Shown piece by piece: positions 17,443-25,688 of a stretch of DNA of 64,000 bases (position 1 is its first letter; each line of letters opens with the position of its first letter). The notes beneath the pieces are model-generated. The model worked only from the letters and a program-made list of their open reading frames with translations. It made no database searches and had not been told where the DNA came from. The translations under genes were made by a program, and so were the position numbers. Location: contig NZ_CP078138.1 in the NCBI RefSeq assembly GCF_019212185.1, forward strand, positions 4,632,501 through 4,696,500. Direction: 5' to 3'. The DNA is from Pseudomonas fluorescens. Lineage in GTDB: Bacteria > Pseudomonadota > Gammaproteobacteria > Pseudomonadales > Pseudomonadaceae.

Positions 17443-18786
17443 ATGCAGACTTGCTCCGTATACCCCCTGCCCTATCGCTCCAATCCCGCCGACTATTTTG
17501 CGGCGATCCGCCATGCCCCCGGCAGCGTGCTCCTCGACAGCGGACGGCCGAGCGCCCAGCGCGGCCGCTACGACCTGCTCAGCGCCTGGCCATTGGCGAC
17601 CCTGGCGGTAGCGCCAGAGGAAAGCGGTGCGACGTTTCTGCAACGCCTGCGCGACACCCTCGGCCAACTGGGCAACGCTTTGCTGCCGAGCGGCCTTGAA
17701 TTGCCATTCGCCGGTGGCTTGATCGGCTACCTCAGCTACGACTTCGGCCGTCACCTGGAAGCCCTGCCCGCCCAGGCCCATGACGACCTGCAACTGCCCG
17801 ACGCACGTTTCGGCCTGTATCCCTGGGCACTGATCAGCGATCACCAGGCGTGCAGCAGCCAACTGGTGTTTCACCCACAGTTGGTGGACAGCGAACGCCA
17901 GCGCCTGATCGACCTGTTCAGCCAACCAACCCTGGCCATCGACTCGAGCTTTCACCTCAAGGGCGTGATGCAGGGCGACTTGAGCGCCGGCGAATACCGG
18001 CAGGCCTTCGAGCAAATCCAGCAGTACATCCAGGCCGGCGACTGTTATCAGGTCAACTTTGCCCAACGCTTCCGCGCCCAGTGCCAGGGCGATGCCTGGG
18101 CCGCCTATTGCGCCTTGCGCGCAGCGTGCCCGACGCCATTCTCGGGCTTCCAGAGCCTGCCCGGCGGCGATGCGATTCTCAGCCTGTCACCGGAACGCTT
18201 CGTCAAAGTCACTGCCGGTCATGTCGAAACCCGACCGATCAAAGGCACCCGCCCACGCGGGGCAAACGCCAGCGAAGATGCGGCCAACGCCGCCGAACTG
18301 CTGGCCAGCCCCAAGGATCGGGCGGAAAACCTGATGATCGTCGACCTGCTGCGTAACGACCTTGGCCGCACCTGCCGTATCGGCTCGGTGCGGGTGCCGG
18401 AGCTGTTCAGCCTGGAAAGCTATCCCAACGTTCACCACCTGGTGAGCAGCGTCACTGGCGAACTGGCCGCCGATAAGGATGCCCTCGACCTGATCGGCGG
18501 AAGCTTTCCCGGCGGCTCGATCACTGGCGCACCGAAGATACGGGCGATGCAGATCATCGACGAGCTGGAGCCTACCCGCCGTGGCTTGTATTGCGGCTCG
18601 CTGTTGTATCTGGACGTGCGCGGGGAAATGGACAGTTCGATCGCCATCCGCAGCTTGTTGGTCAAGGACGGTCAGGTGTGCTGCTGGGGCGGCGGCGGGA
18701 TCGTGGCCGACTCGGATTGGCAAGCGGAATACCAGGAATCGATCACCAAGGTCAAAGTGCTGCTGGACACCTTGCAGGGGCTATGA
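17443..18786 (+). CDS. pabB: aminodeoxychorismate synthase component I
   Basis: This 447-residue enzyme of the anthranilate synthase component I family makes 4-amino-4-deoxychorismate from chorismate and ammonia for folate. Conserved chorismate-binding segments are present: GDCYQVNFAQRF, LSLSPERFVKV, RPIKGTRPRG, DLLRNDLGR, GGSITGAPKIRAM and CWGGGGIVADS. PIKGTRPRG is usual for PabB with a catalytic Lys. No pabA is adjacent. It converges on thrH. Confidence 0.94.
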   Translation: MQTCSVYPLPYRSNPADYFAAIRHAPGSVLLDSGRPSAQRGRYDLLSAWPLATLAVAPEESGATFLQRLRDTLGQLGNALLPSGLELPFAGGLIGYLSYDFGRHLEALPAQAHDDLQLPDARFGLYPWALISDHQACSSQLVFHPQLVDSERQRLIDLFSQPTLAIDSSFHLKGVMQGDLSAGEYRQAFEQIQQYIQAGDCYQVNFAQRFRAQCQGDAWAAYCALRAACPTPFSGFQSLPGGDAILSLSPERFVKVTAGHVETRPIKGTRPRGANASEDAANAAELLASPKDRAENLMIVDLLRNDLGRTCRIGSVRVPELFSLESYPNVHHLVSSVTGELAADKDALDLIGGSFPGGSITGAPKIRAMQIIDELEPTRRGLYCGSLLYLDVRGEMDSSIAIRSLLVKDGQVCCWGGGGIVADSDWQAEYQESITKVKVLLDTLQGL

Positions 18787-18825
18787 GGCTGACCGGCCGG
18801 GGGAGCGCACTCCCCCGCCAGTTAC

Positions 18826-19443
18826 TTACAAGCTCAACTCACGATTCGACGCTTTGAGGAACTCTTGCTTGAGAGCGTCGAAGCTGTGCACCGCAGGGAA
18901 TTGCGGGAATTCCCGAATCACGTTGTCCGGCGCATGGAACAGAATCCCGGCATCCGCCTCACCAAGCATGGTGGTGTCGTTGTACGAATCACCCGCCGCA
19001 ATCACCCGGTAGTACAGGCTCTTGAAGGCCAGTACCGACTGACGCTTGGGATCTTTCTGACGCAGTTGATAGCCCGTGACGCGCCCGGTTTCGTCAGTGA
19101 TCAGACGATGGCAGAGCAAGGTCGGGAAGCCCAGTTGGCGCATCAGCGGCTGGGAAAATTCGTAGAAGGTGTCGGACAGAATCACCACCTGGAAGCGCTC
19201 GCGCAGCCAGTTGACGAACTCGATGGCGCCGTCCAGCGGCTTCAGGGTGCCAATCACTTCCTGGATGTCGGCCAGTTTCAGGCCGTGTTCATCGAGAATC
19301 CGCAAGCGCTGCTGCATCAGCACGTCGTAGTCGGGAATATCCCGGGTGGTTGCCCTGAGGGATTCAATCCCGGTTTTTTCGGCGAAGGCGATCCAGATTT
19401 CCGGAACCAGGACACCTTCCAGATCGAGACAGGCAATTTCCAC
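18826..19443 (-). CDS. thrH: bifunctional phosphoserine phosphatase/homoserine phosphotransferase
   Basis: This 205-residue HAD enzyme of the ThrH type found in Pseudomonas removes phosphate from phosphoserine and can transfer it to homoserine, bypassing ThrB. The nucleophile motif is CLDLEGVLVPEIW at the extreme N-terminus. Other HAD motifs are VVILSDTFYEF and AAGDSYNDTTML. GTG 19443 is chosen because the family begins exactly at (M)EIACLDLEG and GGGAG lies upstream; an upstream ATG would add 14 residues the family lacks. A GGGGGAG/CTCCCCC hairpin lies between it and pabB. Confidence 0.94.
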   Translation of the reverse strand: MEIACLDLEGVLVPEIWIAFAEKTGIESLRATTRDIPDYDVLMQQRLRILDEHGLKLADIQEVIGTLKPLDGAIEFVNWLRERFQVVILSDTFYEFSQPLMRQLGFPTLLCHRLITDETGRVTGYQLRQKDPKRQSVLAFKSLYYRVIAAGDSYNDTTMLGEADAGILFHAPDNVIREFPQFPAVHSFDALKQEFLKASNRELSL

Positions 19444-19617
19444 AACACACTCCCATTTGTACTGATTATTGAGTTGAGCGAGCAAAAGGACTGCCGAACT
19501 CTAGCGAGTCGCAACCGGCGGCGCAACGCAGACGAGCGCGCCAGGCGCCCCGGGTTTTTGTTACCATCGCCAACATATAGAGCGCTTAGCGCCACCGACC
19601 TGTAGGAAACCGCCCTG

Positions 19618-20352
19618 ATGAGCCCATCGTTCGACGTCGCCGAACTCGCCGCGACCTATGCCAACAAATCCGCCCAGGACATTCTCAAGCTGGCGTTCGC
19701 CGAATTCGGCGACGAGCTGTGGATCTCCTTCAGCGGCGCCGAAGACGTGGTGCTGGTGGACATGGCCTGGAAGCTGAACAAGAACGTCAAGGTGTTCAGC
19801 CTGGATACCGGGCGCCTGCACCCGGAAACCTACCGTTTCATCGATCAGGTGCGCGAGCACTACAACATCCAGATCGAACTGGTCTCGCCGGATCACAGCA
19901 AGCTCGAGCCGTTCGTCAAGGAAAAAGGCCTGTTCAGTTTCTACAAGGACGGTCACGGCGAGTGCTGCGGCATCCGCAAGATCGAACCGCTGCGCCGCAA
20001 GCTGTCCACCGTGCGCGCCTGGGCCACTGGCCAGCGCCGCGACCAGAGCCCGGGCACCCGCAGCCAGGTGGCGGTGATGGAGATCGACAGCGCGTTCTCC
20101 ACCCCTGAGCGCCCCCTGTACAAGTTCAACCCACTGGCACAAATGACCAGCGAAGAGATCTGGGGCTACATCCGCATGCTGGAATTGCCCTACAACAGCC
20201 TGCACGAGCGCGGCTTCATCAGCATCGGCTGCGAACCCTGCACCCGTCCGGTACTGCCAAACCAGCACGAGCGCGAAGGTCGCTGGTGGTGGGAAGAAGC
20301 CACGCAGAAAGAGTGTGGTTTGCACGCGGGCAATATCATCAAGAAAGCCTGA
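19618..20352 (+). CDS. cysH: adenylyl-sulfate (APS/PAPS) reductase
   Basis: This 244-residue enzyme reduces adenylyl-sulfate to sulfite in assimilatory sulfate reduction. It carries the two Cys pairs Cys116-Cys117 (GECCGIRK) and Cys205/Cys208 (GCEPCTRP) that ligate a [4Fe-4S] cluster, which marks the APS-reductase type rather than the enteric PAPS type. The C-terminal ECGLH holds the catalytic Cys233. The [12 protein letters not shown]-loop and [10 protein letters not shown] are also present. A perfect hairpin follows the stop. Confidence 0.96.
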   Translation: MSPSFDVAELAATYANKSAQDILKLAFAEFGDELWISFSGAEDVVLVDMAWKLNKNVKVFSLDTGRLHPETYRFIDQVREHYNIQIELVSPDHSKLEPFVKEKGLFSFYKDGHGECCGIRKIEPLRRKLSTVRAWATGQRRDQSPGTRSQVAVMEIDSAFSTPERPLYKFNPLAQMTSEEIWGYIRMLELPYNSLHERGFISIGCEPCTRPVLPNQHEREGRWWWEEATQKECGLHAGNIIKKA

Positions 20353-20362
20353 TTCCCCTCTC

Positions 20363-20388
20363 CCCCGTAGGAGCCAGCTCCTACGGGG
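20363..20388. repeat. perfect 12-bp hairpin after cysH
   Basis: CCCCGTAGGAGC and GCTCCTACGGGG form a perfect stem with a 2-base gap. It shares GTAGGAGC with the local REP family and may be a solo REP or act in termination; no T run follows. Confidence 0.65.
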
Positions 20389-20410
20389 TGCAATTTGCCC
20401 GCCCCATATA

Positions 20411-20433
20411 TTGCATGCAATTTTTGTATGCAA
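20411..20433 (+). promoter_or_regulatory. tandem TTGYATGCAA operators before the racemase-family gene
   Basis: TTGCATGCAA (20411-20420, a perfect palindrome) and TTGTATGCAA (20424-20433) start 13 bases apart, about 65 bases before the start codon. They look like a paired binding site for a dimeric repressor, perhaps GntR-like. No such regulator gene is adjacent. Confidence 0.5.
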
Positions 20434-20497
20434 TCATCTCGAACCACGGTACAACTGCCATTCCCGCACCCACAACAGAACGTTGCAAGGACGGTCC

Positions 20498-21217
20498 ATG
20501 CGCATACTCGTGGTCAACGTCAACACCTGCGAATCCATCACCCAGGCCATCACTCGCCAGGCGCAAAGCGTGGCAGCGCCCGGCACCGAAATCATCGGCC
20601 TGACCCCGCACTTCGGTGCCGAGTCGATCGAAGGCAACTTCGAAAGCTATCTGGCAGCCGTCGCTGTGATGCAGCGGGTCATGGCCTATGACCAGCCGTT
20701 CGATGCAGTGATCCAGGCCGGCTATGGTGAACACGGTCGCGAGGGTTTGCAGGAGTTGCTTGAGGTGCCCGTGGTGGATATCACCGATGCTGCCGCCAGT
20801 ACCGCGATGTTCCTGGGGCACGCCTACTCGGTGGTCACTAGCCTCGACCGCACGGTGCCGTTAATCGAAGATCGCCTGAGACTGTCCGGGCTCTGGCAAC
20901 GCTGTGCCTCGGTGCGTGCCAGTGGGCTGGCAGTACTGGAACTCGAGCAAGATCCCGAGCGCGCCCTGCAGGCCATCCTGCAGCAGGCCGAAATCGCCGT
21001 ACGCGAGGACAAGGCCGAAGTCATTTGCCTGGGCTGCGGCGGCATGGCCGGGCTGGCCGAGCAGATTCGCCAGCGCAGCGGCGTGCCGGTGGTGGACGGG
21101 GTGACAGCGGCGGTGACGTTGGCCGAATCGCTGGTCCGACTCGGCCTGTCGACCTCCAAGGTACGCACCTATGCCGCCCCGCGGGCGAAAGCCATCGTCG
21201 GCTGGCCCGCCCGCTGA
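20498..21217 (+). CDS. Asp/Glu/hydantoin racemase superfamily enzyme, one catalytic Cys missing
   Basis: A 239-residue cytoplasmic protein of the Asp/Glu racemase superfamily. The N-terminal MRILVVNVNT and the second catalytic segment CLGCGGMAG (Cys180) are present. At the first catalytic position, where racemases have a Cys (VIACFGDP-like), this protein reads VIQAGYGEHG, with Gly at about residue 75. Aryl-malonate decarboxylases also have one Cys and a Gly at that position, so true two-base racemisation is doubtful; decarboxylase or isomerase chemistry is possible. ATG 20498 matches the family N-terminus; the frame is open further upstream. It is alone on its strand, with a palindromic operator pair upstream. 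Confidence 0.85.
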   Translation: MRILVVNVNTCESITQAITRQAQSVAAPGTEIIGLTPHFGAESIEGNFESYLAAVAVMQRVMAYDQPFDAVIQAGYGEHGREGLQELLEVPVVDITDAAASTAMFLGHAYSVVTSLDRTVPLIEDRLRLSGLWQRCASVRASGLAVLELEQDPERALQAILQQAEIAVREDKAEVICLGCGGMAGLAEQIRQRSGVPVVDGVTAAVTLAESLVRLGLSTSKVRTYAAPRAKAIVGWPAR

Positions 21218-21226
21218 AATCGAGGC

Positions 21227-22150
21227 TCAGAGCGCACTGAAACGCCGCGCCAGGCCCTGTTCGGTAAATTGCTCGATAACAAAATCGACGAACGCTCGGG
21301 TCTTGCCCGGCAACAGTTTGTGCTCGGCGTAATAGATCGAGATATTTCCATCATCGACATACCAGTCCGGTAACACTCGCTGCAGGGTTCCCGCCTGCAA
21401 ATACCCCAGCGCGAAAGGCATGCTTACCAAAGCGATGCCCAGGCCCTGGGCCGCCGTGGCGCAAGCCGCCTCCGAATCGCTCATGGTCATCCGCGCCCGC
21501 AGGCTCAGCGGACTGTGCCGCTGATCACGACTCGTCAGCTGCCAGGAACGCACACGCCCGGTCTGCGGCGAACGAATCAAGATGCCGTCATGCAGTTTCA
21601 GATCATCCGGCTCGAGCACCGCAGGATTGCGCGCCAGGTACTCGGCGGATGCCACCAGCACCCGATGCGCCGGCGTCAGCTTGCGCGCCACCACGCCCTG
21701 GGGCAGTTCGAAACCGCCGCCGATGGCCGCATCGAAGCCCTGCCCGATCAAGTCGACCTGACGGTTATCGAAGTGCCAGTCAGGGTTGATCGCCGGAAAA
21801 CGCCGCAGAAACTCGCCGAGCAACGGCACGATGTACAGGCGCCCGAACACCGTCCCCATGCTGACCTTGAGTGTGCCGGCCGGTCGCCCCTCGGCGCTGG
21901 CCAGGTTGGCCACCGCGTTCTGGATGGTGTGCAGGCTGGCGCTGACCTCACTCAAAAACAGCTGTCCGGCCTCGGTCAGTGTCAGGCTGCGGGTGCTGCG
22001 CTGGAACAGCCGCACACCGAGGCGCACCTCCAGTTTGGCGACACTCTTGCCCACCGCCGCCGGCGTCAGACTCAAGCGCCGCGCCGCCTCGGCGAAGCTG
22101 CCGACTTCGGCGCTGCGGACGAAGCATTCGATACTGCTGAAGGTTTCCAT
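21227..22150 (-). CDS. LysR-family transcriptional regulator
   Basis: A 307-residue LysR-type regulator: N-terminal winged helix-turn-helix (residues about 3-62, with AEAARRLSLTPAAVGKSVAKLE) and a periplasmic-binding-protein-like effector domain. ATG 22150 gives the canonical METF start; the ORF could begin five codons earlier. It belongs to the group that often controls a divergent oxidoreductase. Here the SDR gene starts 126 bases away across a gap with a candidate LysR box. The effector is unknown. Confidence 0.92.
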   Translation of the reverse strand: METFSSIECFVRSAEVGSFAEAARRLSLTPAAVGKSVAKLEVRLGVRLFQRSTRSLTLTEAGQLFLSEVSASLHTIQNAVANLASAEGRPAGTLKVSMGTVFGRLYIVPLLGEFLRRFPAINPDWHFDNRQVDLIGQGFDAAIGGGFELPQGVVARKLTPAHRVLVASAEYLARNPAVLEPDDLKLHDGILIRSPQTGRVRSWQLTSRDQRHSPLSLRARMTMSDSEAACATAAQGLGIALVSMPFALGYLQAGTLQRVLPDWYVDDGNISIYYAEHKLLPGKTRAFVDFVIEQFTEQGLARRFSAL

Positions 22151-22190
22151 GGCCGCCACTATCAACTTCTGGTTTACACAGACTATCGCA

Positions 22191-22214
22191 ATTACCGTCT
22201 ACACAGCAGGTAAT
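22191..22214. promoter_or_regulatory. candidate LysR box between LysR and SDR genes
   Basis: ATTACC-N12-GGTAAT is an interrupted perfect inverted repeat midway between the divergent start codons, the size and position expected for a LysR-dimer recognition site. Confidence 0.5.
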
Positions 22215-22275
22215 CGGAAATCGATACTAGGCTCCATCAACCGCGGCATCTCGCCTCGGGACTTTGGAGATCAAC

Positions 22276-23022
22276 ATGACCACTCACACCCTCAGCGGCA
22301 AAGTAGCGCTGATCCAGGGCGGCTCCCGCGGCATCGGTGCAGCCATCGTCCAACGCCTGGCCGCTGAAGGCGCCGCCGTGGCCTTCACCTATGTCAGCTC
22401 CGCCGCCAAGGCCGAAGCACTGCGTGACAGCATCACCGCCAATGGTGGCAAGGCCCTGGCGATCAAGGCCGACAGCGCCGACGCAGAGGCCATCCGCAGC
22501 GCGGTCAACGCCACGGTGCAGACTTTTGGCCAGTTGGACATTCTAGTCAACAACGCCGGCGTACTGGCAGTCGCACCGCTGGAAGATTTCAAACTGGAAG
22601 ACTTCGACCAGACTCTGGCGATCAATGTGCGCAGCGTGTTCATCGCCACCCAGGAAGCCGCCCGGCACATGACTGAAGGCGGTCGCATCATCAACATCGG
22701 CAGCACCAACGCCGACCGCATGCCCTTCGCCGGTGGCGGGCCCTATGCCATGAGCAAGGCGGCGCTGGTCGGCCTGACCAAGGGCCTGGCGCGCGACCTT
22801 GGTCCACGGGGCATCACCATCAATAATGTGCAACCCGGCCCGGTCGACACCGACATGAACCCGGCCCACGGTGACTTTGCCGAGAGTCTGATCCCGCTGA
22901 TGGCTGTGGGTCGCTACGGCACTGCCGAGGAAATAGCCAGCTTTGTCGCCTACCTGGTGGGCCCGCAAGCGGGTTACATCACCGGCGCGAGCCTGACCAT
23001 CGATGGTGGTTTCGGCGCCTGA
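22276..23022 (+). CDS. short-chain dehydrogenase/reductase
   Basis: This 248-residue classical SDR has the NAD(P)-binding GGSRGIGAA at residues 15-23, NNAG at 92-95 and the catalytic Ser143, Tyr157 and Lys161 (YAMSK). The GSRGIG type is common in NADPH-dependent 3-oxoacyl-reductase-like members. ATG 22276 has GGAG seven bases upstream. It is probably controlled by the divergent LysR regulator. The substrate cannot be read from sequence. A bidirectional terminator follows. Confidence 0.93.
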   Translation: MTTHTLSGKVALIQGGSRGIGAAIVQRLAAEGAAVAFTYVSSAAKAEALRDSITANGGKALAIKADSADAEAIRSAVNATVQTFGQLDILVNNAGVLAVAPLEDFKLEDFDQTLAINVRSVFIATQEAARHMTEGGRIINIGSTNADRMPFAGGGPYAMSKAALVGLTKGLARDLGPRGITINNVQPGPVDTDMNPAHGDFAESLIPLMAVGRYGTAEEIASFVAYLVGPQAGYITGASLTIDGGFGA

Positions 23023-23040
23023 CGCCAGACCAGCAAAACC

Positions 23041-23079
23041 AACGCCGGGAAACCCTGATCAGGTTACCCGGCGTTTTGT
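23041..23079. terminator. bidirectional terminator, SDR gene / HAD gene
   Basis: AACGCCGGG...CCCGGCGTT with an inner ACCTGATCAGGT-like stem is followed by TTTGTT on the plus strand. On the minus strand the stem is followed by GGTTTTGC. It sits between convergent stops. Confidence 0.8.
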
Positions 23080-23772
23080 TCAGACCGCCTCGAACACCGG
23101 CAAGCCATAGGCCTGCAGCGGGAAGGCATCGAGACTGCGCAGAATGCGATCGGCATGAGCATACTTTTCATCGGCCATGGCCGCGTCCGGCACCGCAATG
23201 GCGGTCATGCCTGCCGCCTTGGCCGCGGTCACGCCGAACGGCGAATCCTCGAACACCAGGCAATCGGCGGGCGCCACGCCCAGGCGTCTCGCGGCGGTGA
23301 GGAAGATATCCGGTGCCGGCTTGGCCGCGCCCACCTCAGGGTCATCCGCTGTGACAATGGTGTCGAACAGGGCAAACCAATCACCATGCCGGGTGGCTTT
23401 CTGGGCGAATGAACCGCTCGAGGAACTGGTGCCAATGGCGATCGGAATCCGCCAGGCCTTCAAGTGCTCAACCAACTCGCGCGCGCCCGGCATTGCCGGG
23501 GCGTGGGGGAATCGCTCCTGCAGCAACGGCTCGCGAATCCGCAGGAACTCCTCGGCGCTGATCGGCAAGTCCAATGCCTGCACCACGTAACCCGCCAGGT
23601 CCAGAGCACCGCGACCAATGATGTTCTGCTTGATGGTCCAGTCGAAATGGCGGCCATAGCGCTGCGCAATGATCTGCGTAACCTCGGTGTAAATCCCCTC
23701 GGTATCGAGTAACAGACCATCCATATCGAAAATAACGGCCTTGATCGGGGCCAGCTTCAACGGTGCATTCAT
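23080..23772 (-). CDS. HAD-superfamily phosphatase (beta-phosphoglucomutase-like)
   Basis: This 230-residue HAD hydrolase has motif I FDMDGLLLDTEG (nucleophile Asp16, acid/base Asp18), motif II TSSSSG, motif III with the AAKPAPDIF Lys, and motif IV EDSPFGVTAAKAAGM. The alpha-helical cap is of subclass I. It is likely a small-metabolite phosphatase, with sugar phosphates typical for the family; specificity is not visible. ATG 23772 begins the family domain. The longer upstream frame is unsupported. Confidence 0.9.
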   Translation of the reverse strand: MNAPLKLAPIKAVIFDMDGLLLDTEGIYTEVTQIIAQRYGRHFDWTIKQNIIGRGALDLAGYVVQALDLPISAEEFLRIREPLLQERFPHAPAMPGARELVEHLKAWRIPIAIGTSSSSGSFAQKATRHGDWFALFDTIVTADDPEVGAAKPAPDIFLTAARRLGVAPADCLVFEDSPFGVTAAKAAGMTAIAVPDAAMADEKYAHADRILRSLDAFPLQAYGLPVFEAV

Positions 23773-23969
23773 CGCATCTGATCCGTTATCAACACAACAT
23801 TCCGGGAACGGCTCAGGTAAAGCCATGACCCAATCCACCTCGCAGCCTGGCGCGATGAAAGGGTTCAGCAGCATAGCGAGACAGGTTTACATGGAGCAAC
23901 CATTTGCCAGCTACTCCTCTTCGATCCCTGTCTAGGGTGATTCGTGATCGCAAGGAAAGCGTGGATCAA

Positions 23970-23991
23970 TGACTTATTTTTTTATAAGTCA
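23970..23991. promoter_or_regulatory. perfect inverted repeat upstream of the toxin-antitoxin pair
   Basis: TGACTTAT and ATAAGTCA flank six T, 38 bases before the toxin start, in a markedly AT-rich stretch. It is a candidate operator for the antitoxin; an AAGT...ACTT repeat follows at about 24000-24017. Confidence 0.5.
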
Positions 23992-24028
23992 ACCATTGCA
24001 AGTCTTATTGATAACTTATTAAACTCTC

Positions 24029-24283
24029 ATGAATTCAATTTTCTGGACCCGCAAAGCCGTCAAGCAGTTGTTGCGAATACACAGCGAACACCGTGTCAGG
24101 ATCCGCGATGCGGTCACTCAACTCGAACACATGCCCGATGTGCCCAATGTCAAAGCTCTCACCTTGCACACCTATGGCTATCGGCTGAGAGCCGGCGATT
24201 ACCGGGTGTTATTCGACTGGGACGGCGCGATTCAGGTGACCAGCATTCAAGAGGTTAAAAAACGCGATGAACGCACCTACTGA
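24029..24283 (+). CDS. RelE/HigB-family toxin
   Basis: An 84-residue RelE/ParE-superfamily protein, toxin-first like higBA. It starts with IFWTRKAVKQLLRI, has the central YRLRAGDYRVLFDWD typical of RelE-type mRNA interferases, and ends in VKKRDERTY, matching the C-terminal basic/aromatic patch used for ribosome-dependent mRNA cleavage. It overlaps the antitoxin gene by 17 bases. The 5' flank is AT-rich compared with the neighbours, suggesting acquisition. Confidence 0.88.
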   Translation: MNSIFWTRKAVKQLLRIHSEHRVRIRDAVTQLEHMPDVPNVKALTLHTYGYRLRAGDYRVLFDWDGAIQVTSIQEVKKRDERTY

Positions 24284-24590
24284 CGTACAAATCATCCACG
24301 GCCCCGACGGCGAGCCGGCCTTCGTGGTGATCCCCTACCAGCAGTACGTCGCCCAGCAAGGTAGCGACGAACTGATTCCCCATGCCGTGGTCAGCCGTAT
24401 TGTCGACGGCGCGACCCCAATCCGCGCCTGGCGCGAACACCTGAACCTGACCCAGGATGAAGTCGCCCGACGCCTGGGCATCTCCCAGCCGGCGCTTGCC
24501 CAGCAGGAAGCGGTCAACAAACCGCGCCGGGCGACTCGCGAAAAAATTGCCGCAGCGTTCGGCATCCGCGCTGATCAACTGGAGTTGTAA
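24267..24590 (+). CDS. XRE-type antitoxin of the RelE pair
   Basis: A 107-residue protein with a C-terminal XRE helix-turn-helix (about residues 56-105, with LNLTQDEVARRLGISQPALAQQE). The N-terminal PAFVVIPYQQYVAQ resembles the start of Phd-type antitoxins. It overlaps the toxin by 17 bases, so the two are co-translated. It probably binds and neutralises the toxin and represses the operon at the upstream inverted repeat. The HTH glutamate position is a substituted QQEAVNKPRR, slightly unusual for the family. Confidence 0.86.
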   Translation: MNAPTDVQIIHGPDGEPAFVVIPYQQYVAQQGSDELIPHAVVSRIVDGATPIRAWREHLNLTQDEVARRLGISQPALAQQEAVNKPRRATREKIAAAFGIRADQLEL

Positions 24591-24617
24591 CGGCTCCCGC
24601 GCCCCTCCCGGCACCAT

Positions 24618-24643
24618 GCAAAAGCCCGGCATTTCGCCGGGCT
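24618..24643 (-). terminator. terminator of the glycine-zipper gene
   Basis: AGCCCGGC/GCCGGGCT with a 5-base loop is followed on the minus strand by TTTTGC. It lies between the convergent antitoxin and glycine-zipper genes. Confidence 0.7.
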
Positions 24644-24668
24644 CTGGTGCTGCAGACGGGGCGAAGGA

Positions 24669-25034
24669 TCAGTGCCCTTTCTTGCCCATGCTGTTGCCCA
24701 CTGCGCCACCTGCCGCGCCGCCAAGACCGGCACCGATAGTCGCGCCGTCCTTGCCACCCAACGAACGGCCGATCACCGAACCACCGGCAGCGCCAACGCC
24801 ACCGCCGATAGCCGCCTTGGTGCGGTTACCCTTGTGCGCACCGGCTGCGCCACCGGCCGCACCCGCGACACCGGCACCGATGGTCGCGCCAGTGCTGCCG
24901 CCGAGCTTTTGTCCAACCACGTTGCCCAGCGCACCACCCAAGCCACCGCCCAGCGCTGCGGTGCCATTGCTGGCCGCCATTGCACCTTGAGCAACCAGAA
25001 GGCCCAGAACCAGAGCAGGCAGAGTTAAACGCAT
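24669..25034 (-). CDS. exported glycine-zipper protein
   Basis: A 121-residue protein with a signal peptide (MRLTLPALVLGLLVAQGAMA) followed by almost continuous Gly/Ala zipper repeats (GGGLGGALGNVVGQ, GAGVAGAAGGAAG, GAGLGGAAGGAVG), ending KKGH. Such proteins usually associate with the envelope and can form membrane-embedded helices. ATG 25034 is chosen because it begins a clean signal peptide; the 108 open codons before it are not protein-like. Function is unknown. Confidence 0.85.
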   Translation of the reverse strand: MRLTLPALVLGLLVAQGAMAASNGTAALGGGLGGALGNVVGQKLGGSTGATIGAGVAGAAGGAAGAHKGNRTKAAIGGGVGAAGGSVIGRSLGGKDGATIGAGLGGAAGGAVGNSMGKKGH

Positions 25035-25169
25035 GACATGAACCTCAAAAAGTGTACGAATCCGTTGATTATTGGCTGCGGATGAAGGGCGTATGTTCAG
25101 CCAATACGGCGGCAACCCTTCTACGCGCGAGGGTTGGACAGCATTTTCGCCAAGAGTTTTATCGCAGGC

Positions 25170-25196
25170 AAAAAAAAGCCCGCTGGGGAACGGGCT
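25170..25196 (-). terminator. second minus-strand terminator with no CDS before it
   Basis: AGCCCG...CGGGCT is followed on the minus strand by eight T. The nearest upstream minus-strand CDS already has its own terminator at 25315-25340, so this one may end a small RNA. Confidence 0.7.
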
Positions 25197-25313
25197 GACA
25201 AACTTGCTTCTAACGGATGATTCAAGACTACGGCCTGAGTTGTGAAAGAAACGTGAAAGGACCAGGCCGTCCCAACCGACTTCAATACAAGATGTGACAC
25301 CAATAAGCAGACA
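25197..25313 (-). ncRNA. possible small RNA between two terminators (low confidence)
   Basis: The 117 bases between two minus-strand intrinsic terminators contain no coding-like frame but must have a transcript source to use the second terminator. A transcript starting within this stretch and ending near 25170 would be about 80-140 bases. I cannot identify a promoter with confidence, and read-through or an upstream promoter of the glycine-zipper gene are alternatives. Confidence 0.25.
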
Positions 25314-25314
25314 G

Positions 25315-25340
25315 AAAAAACCCCGCACATCGGCGGGGTC
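25315..25340 (-). terminator. terminator of the 63-residue hypothetical gene
   Basis: GCGGGG/CCCCGC stem-loop (CCCCGC at 25321-25326, GCGGGG at 25333-25338), followed on the minus strand by six T, lies 14 bases after the stop of the gene at 25355. Confidence 0.8.
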
Positions 25341-25354
25341 AGTGGGGCGTTGGA

Positions 25355-25546
25355 TCACTTGCGCAAGCGCATTGCGACCTTGGGCATAAAGGGTTTCGTC
25401 GTGGTTTTGCTGGTTGAAGGTAACCGGGCTTGGCCTGGCTTGATCGGCGTTTCACCAAACCCCGAGACGTAATCCGTCTGCCCGCAGTGCACGCAGTTAT
25501 TCACCGGGTACTCAGCGCCATCATCTTCAATATACGGATTGCTCAT
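25355..25546 (-). CDS. small hypothetical protein with CxxC
   Basis: A 63-residue protein starting MSNPYIEDDGAEYPV, with one CVHCGQTD pair that could be half of a zinc site or a redox pair. The C-terminal half is basic and low complexity (TSKTTTKPFMPKVAMRLRK). GGAGGG lies upstream of ATG 25546 and a strong terminator follows the stop, which supports a real gene. I do not recognise the family. Confidence 0.65.
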   Translation of the reverse strand: MSNPYIEDDGAEYPVNNCVHCGQTDYVSGFGETPIKPGQARLPSTSKTTTKPFMPKVAMRLRK

Positions 25547-25688
25547 CTCTGCGTCCCTCCATACGGGCCTGCGCCGGCAAGCAACTGATTGCCTAAAGAA
25601 CACAGCCCCTCAAGAGATTCCAGACTAGCCGGTCATTCCAGGACCACCCATTCAACCTGCAAGCAACCGACGAATGGCTCTAAACCGC

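Noticed and set aside
25121..25330. 69-codon minus-strand frame
   Set aside because: Runs through the terminator hairpin at 25170-25196 and has no ribosome-binding site.
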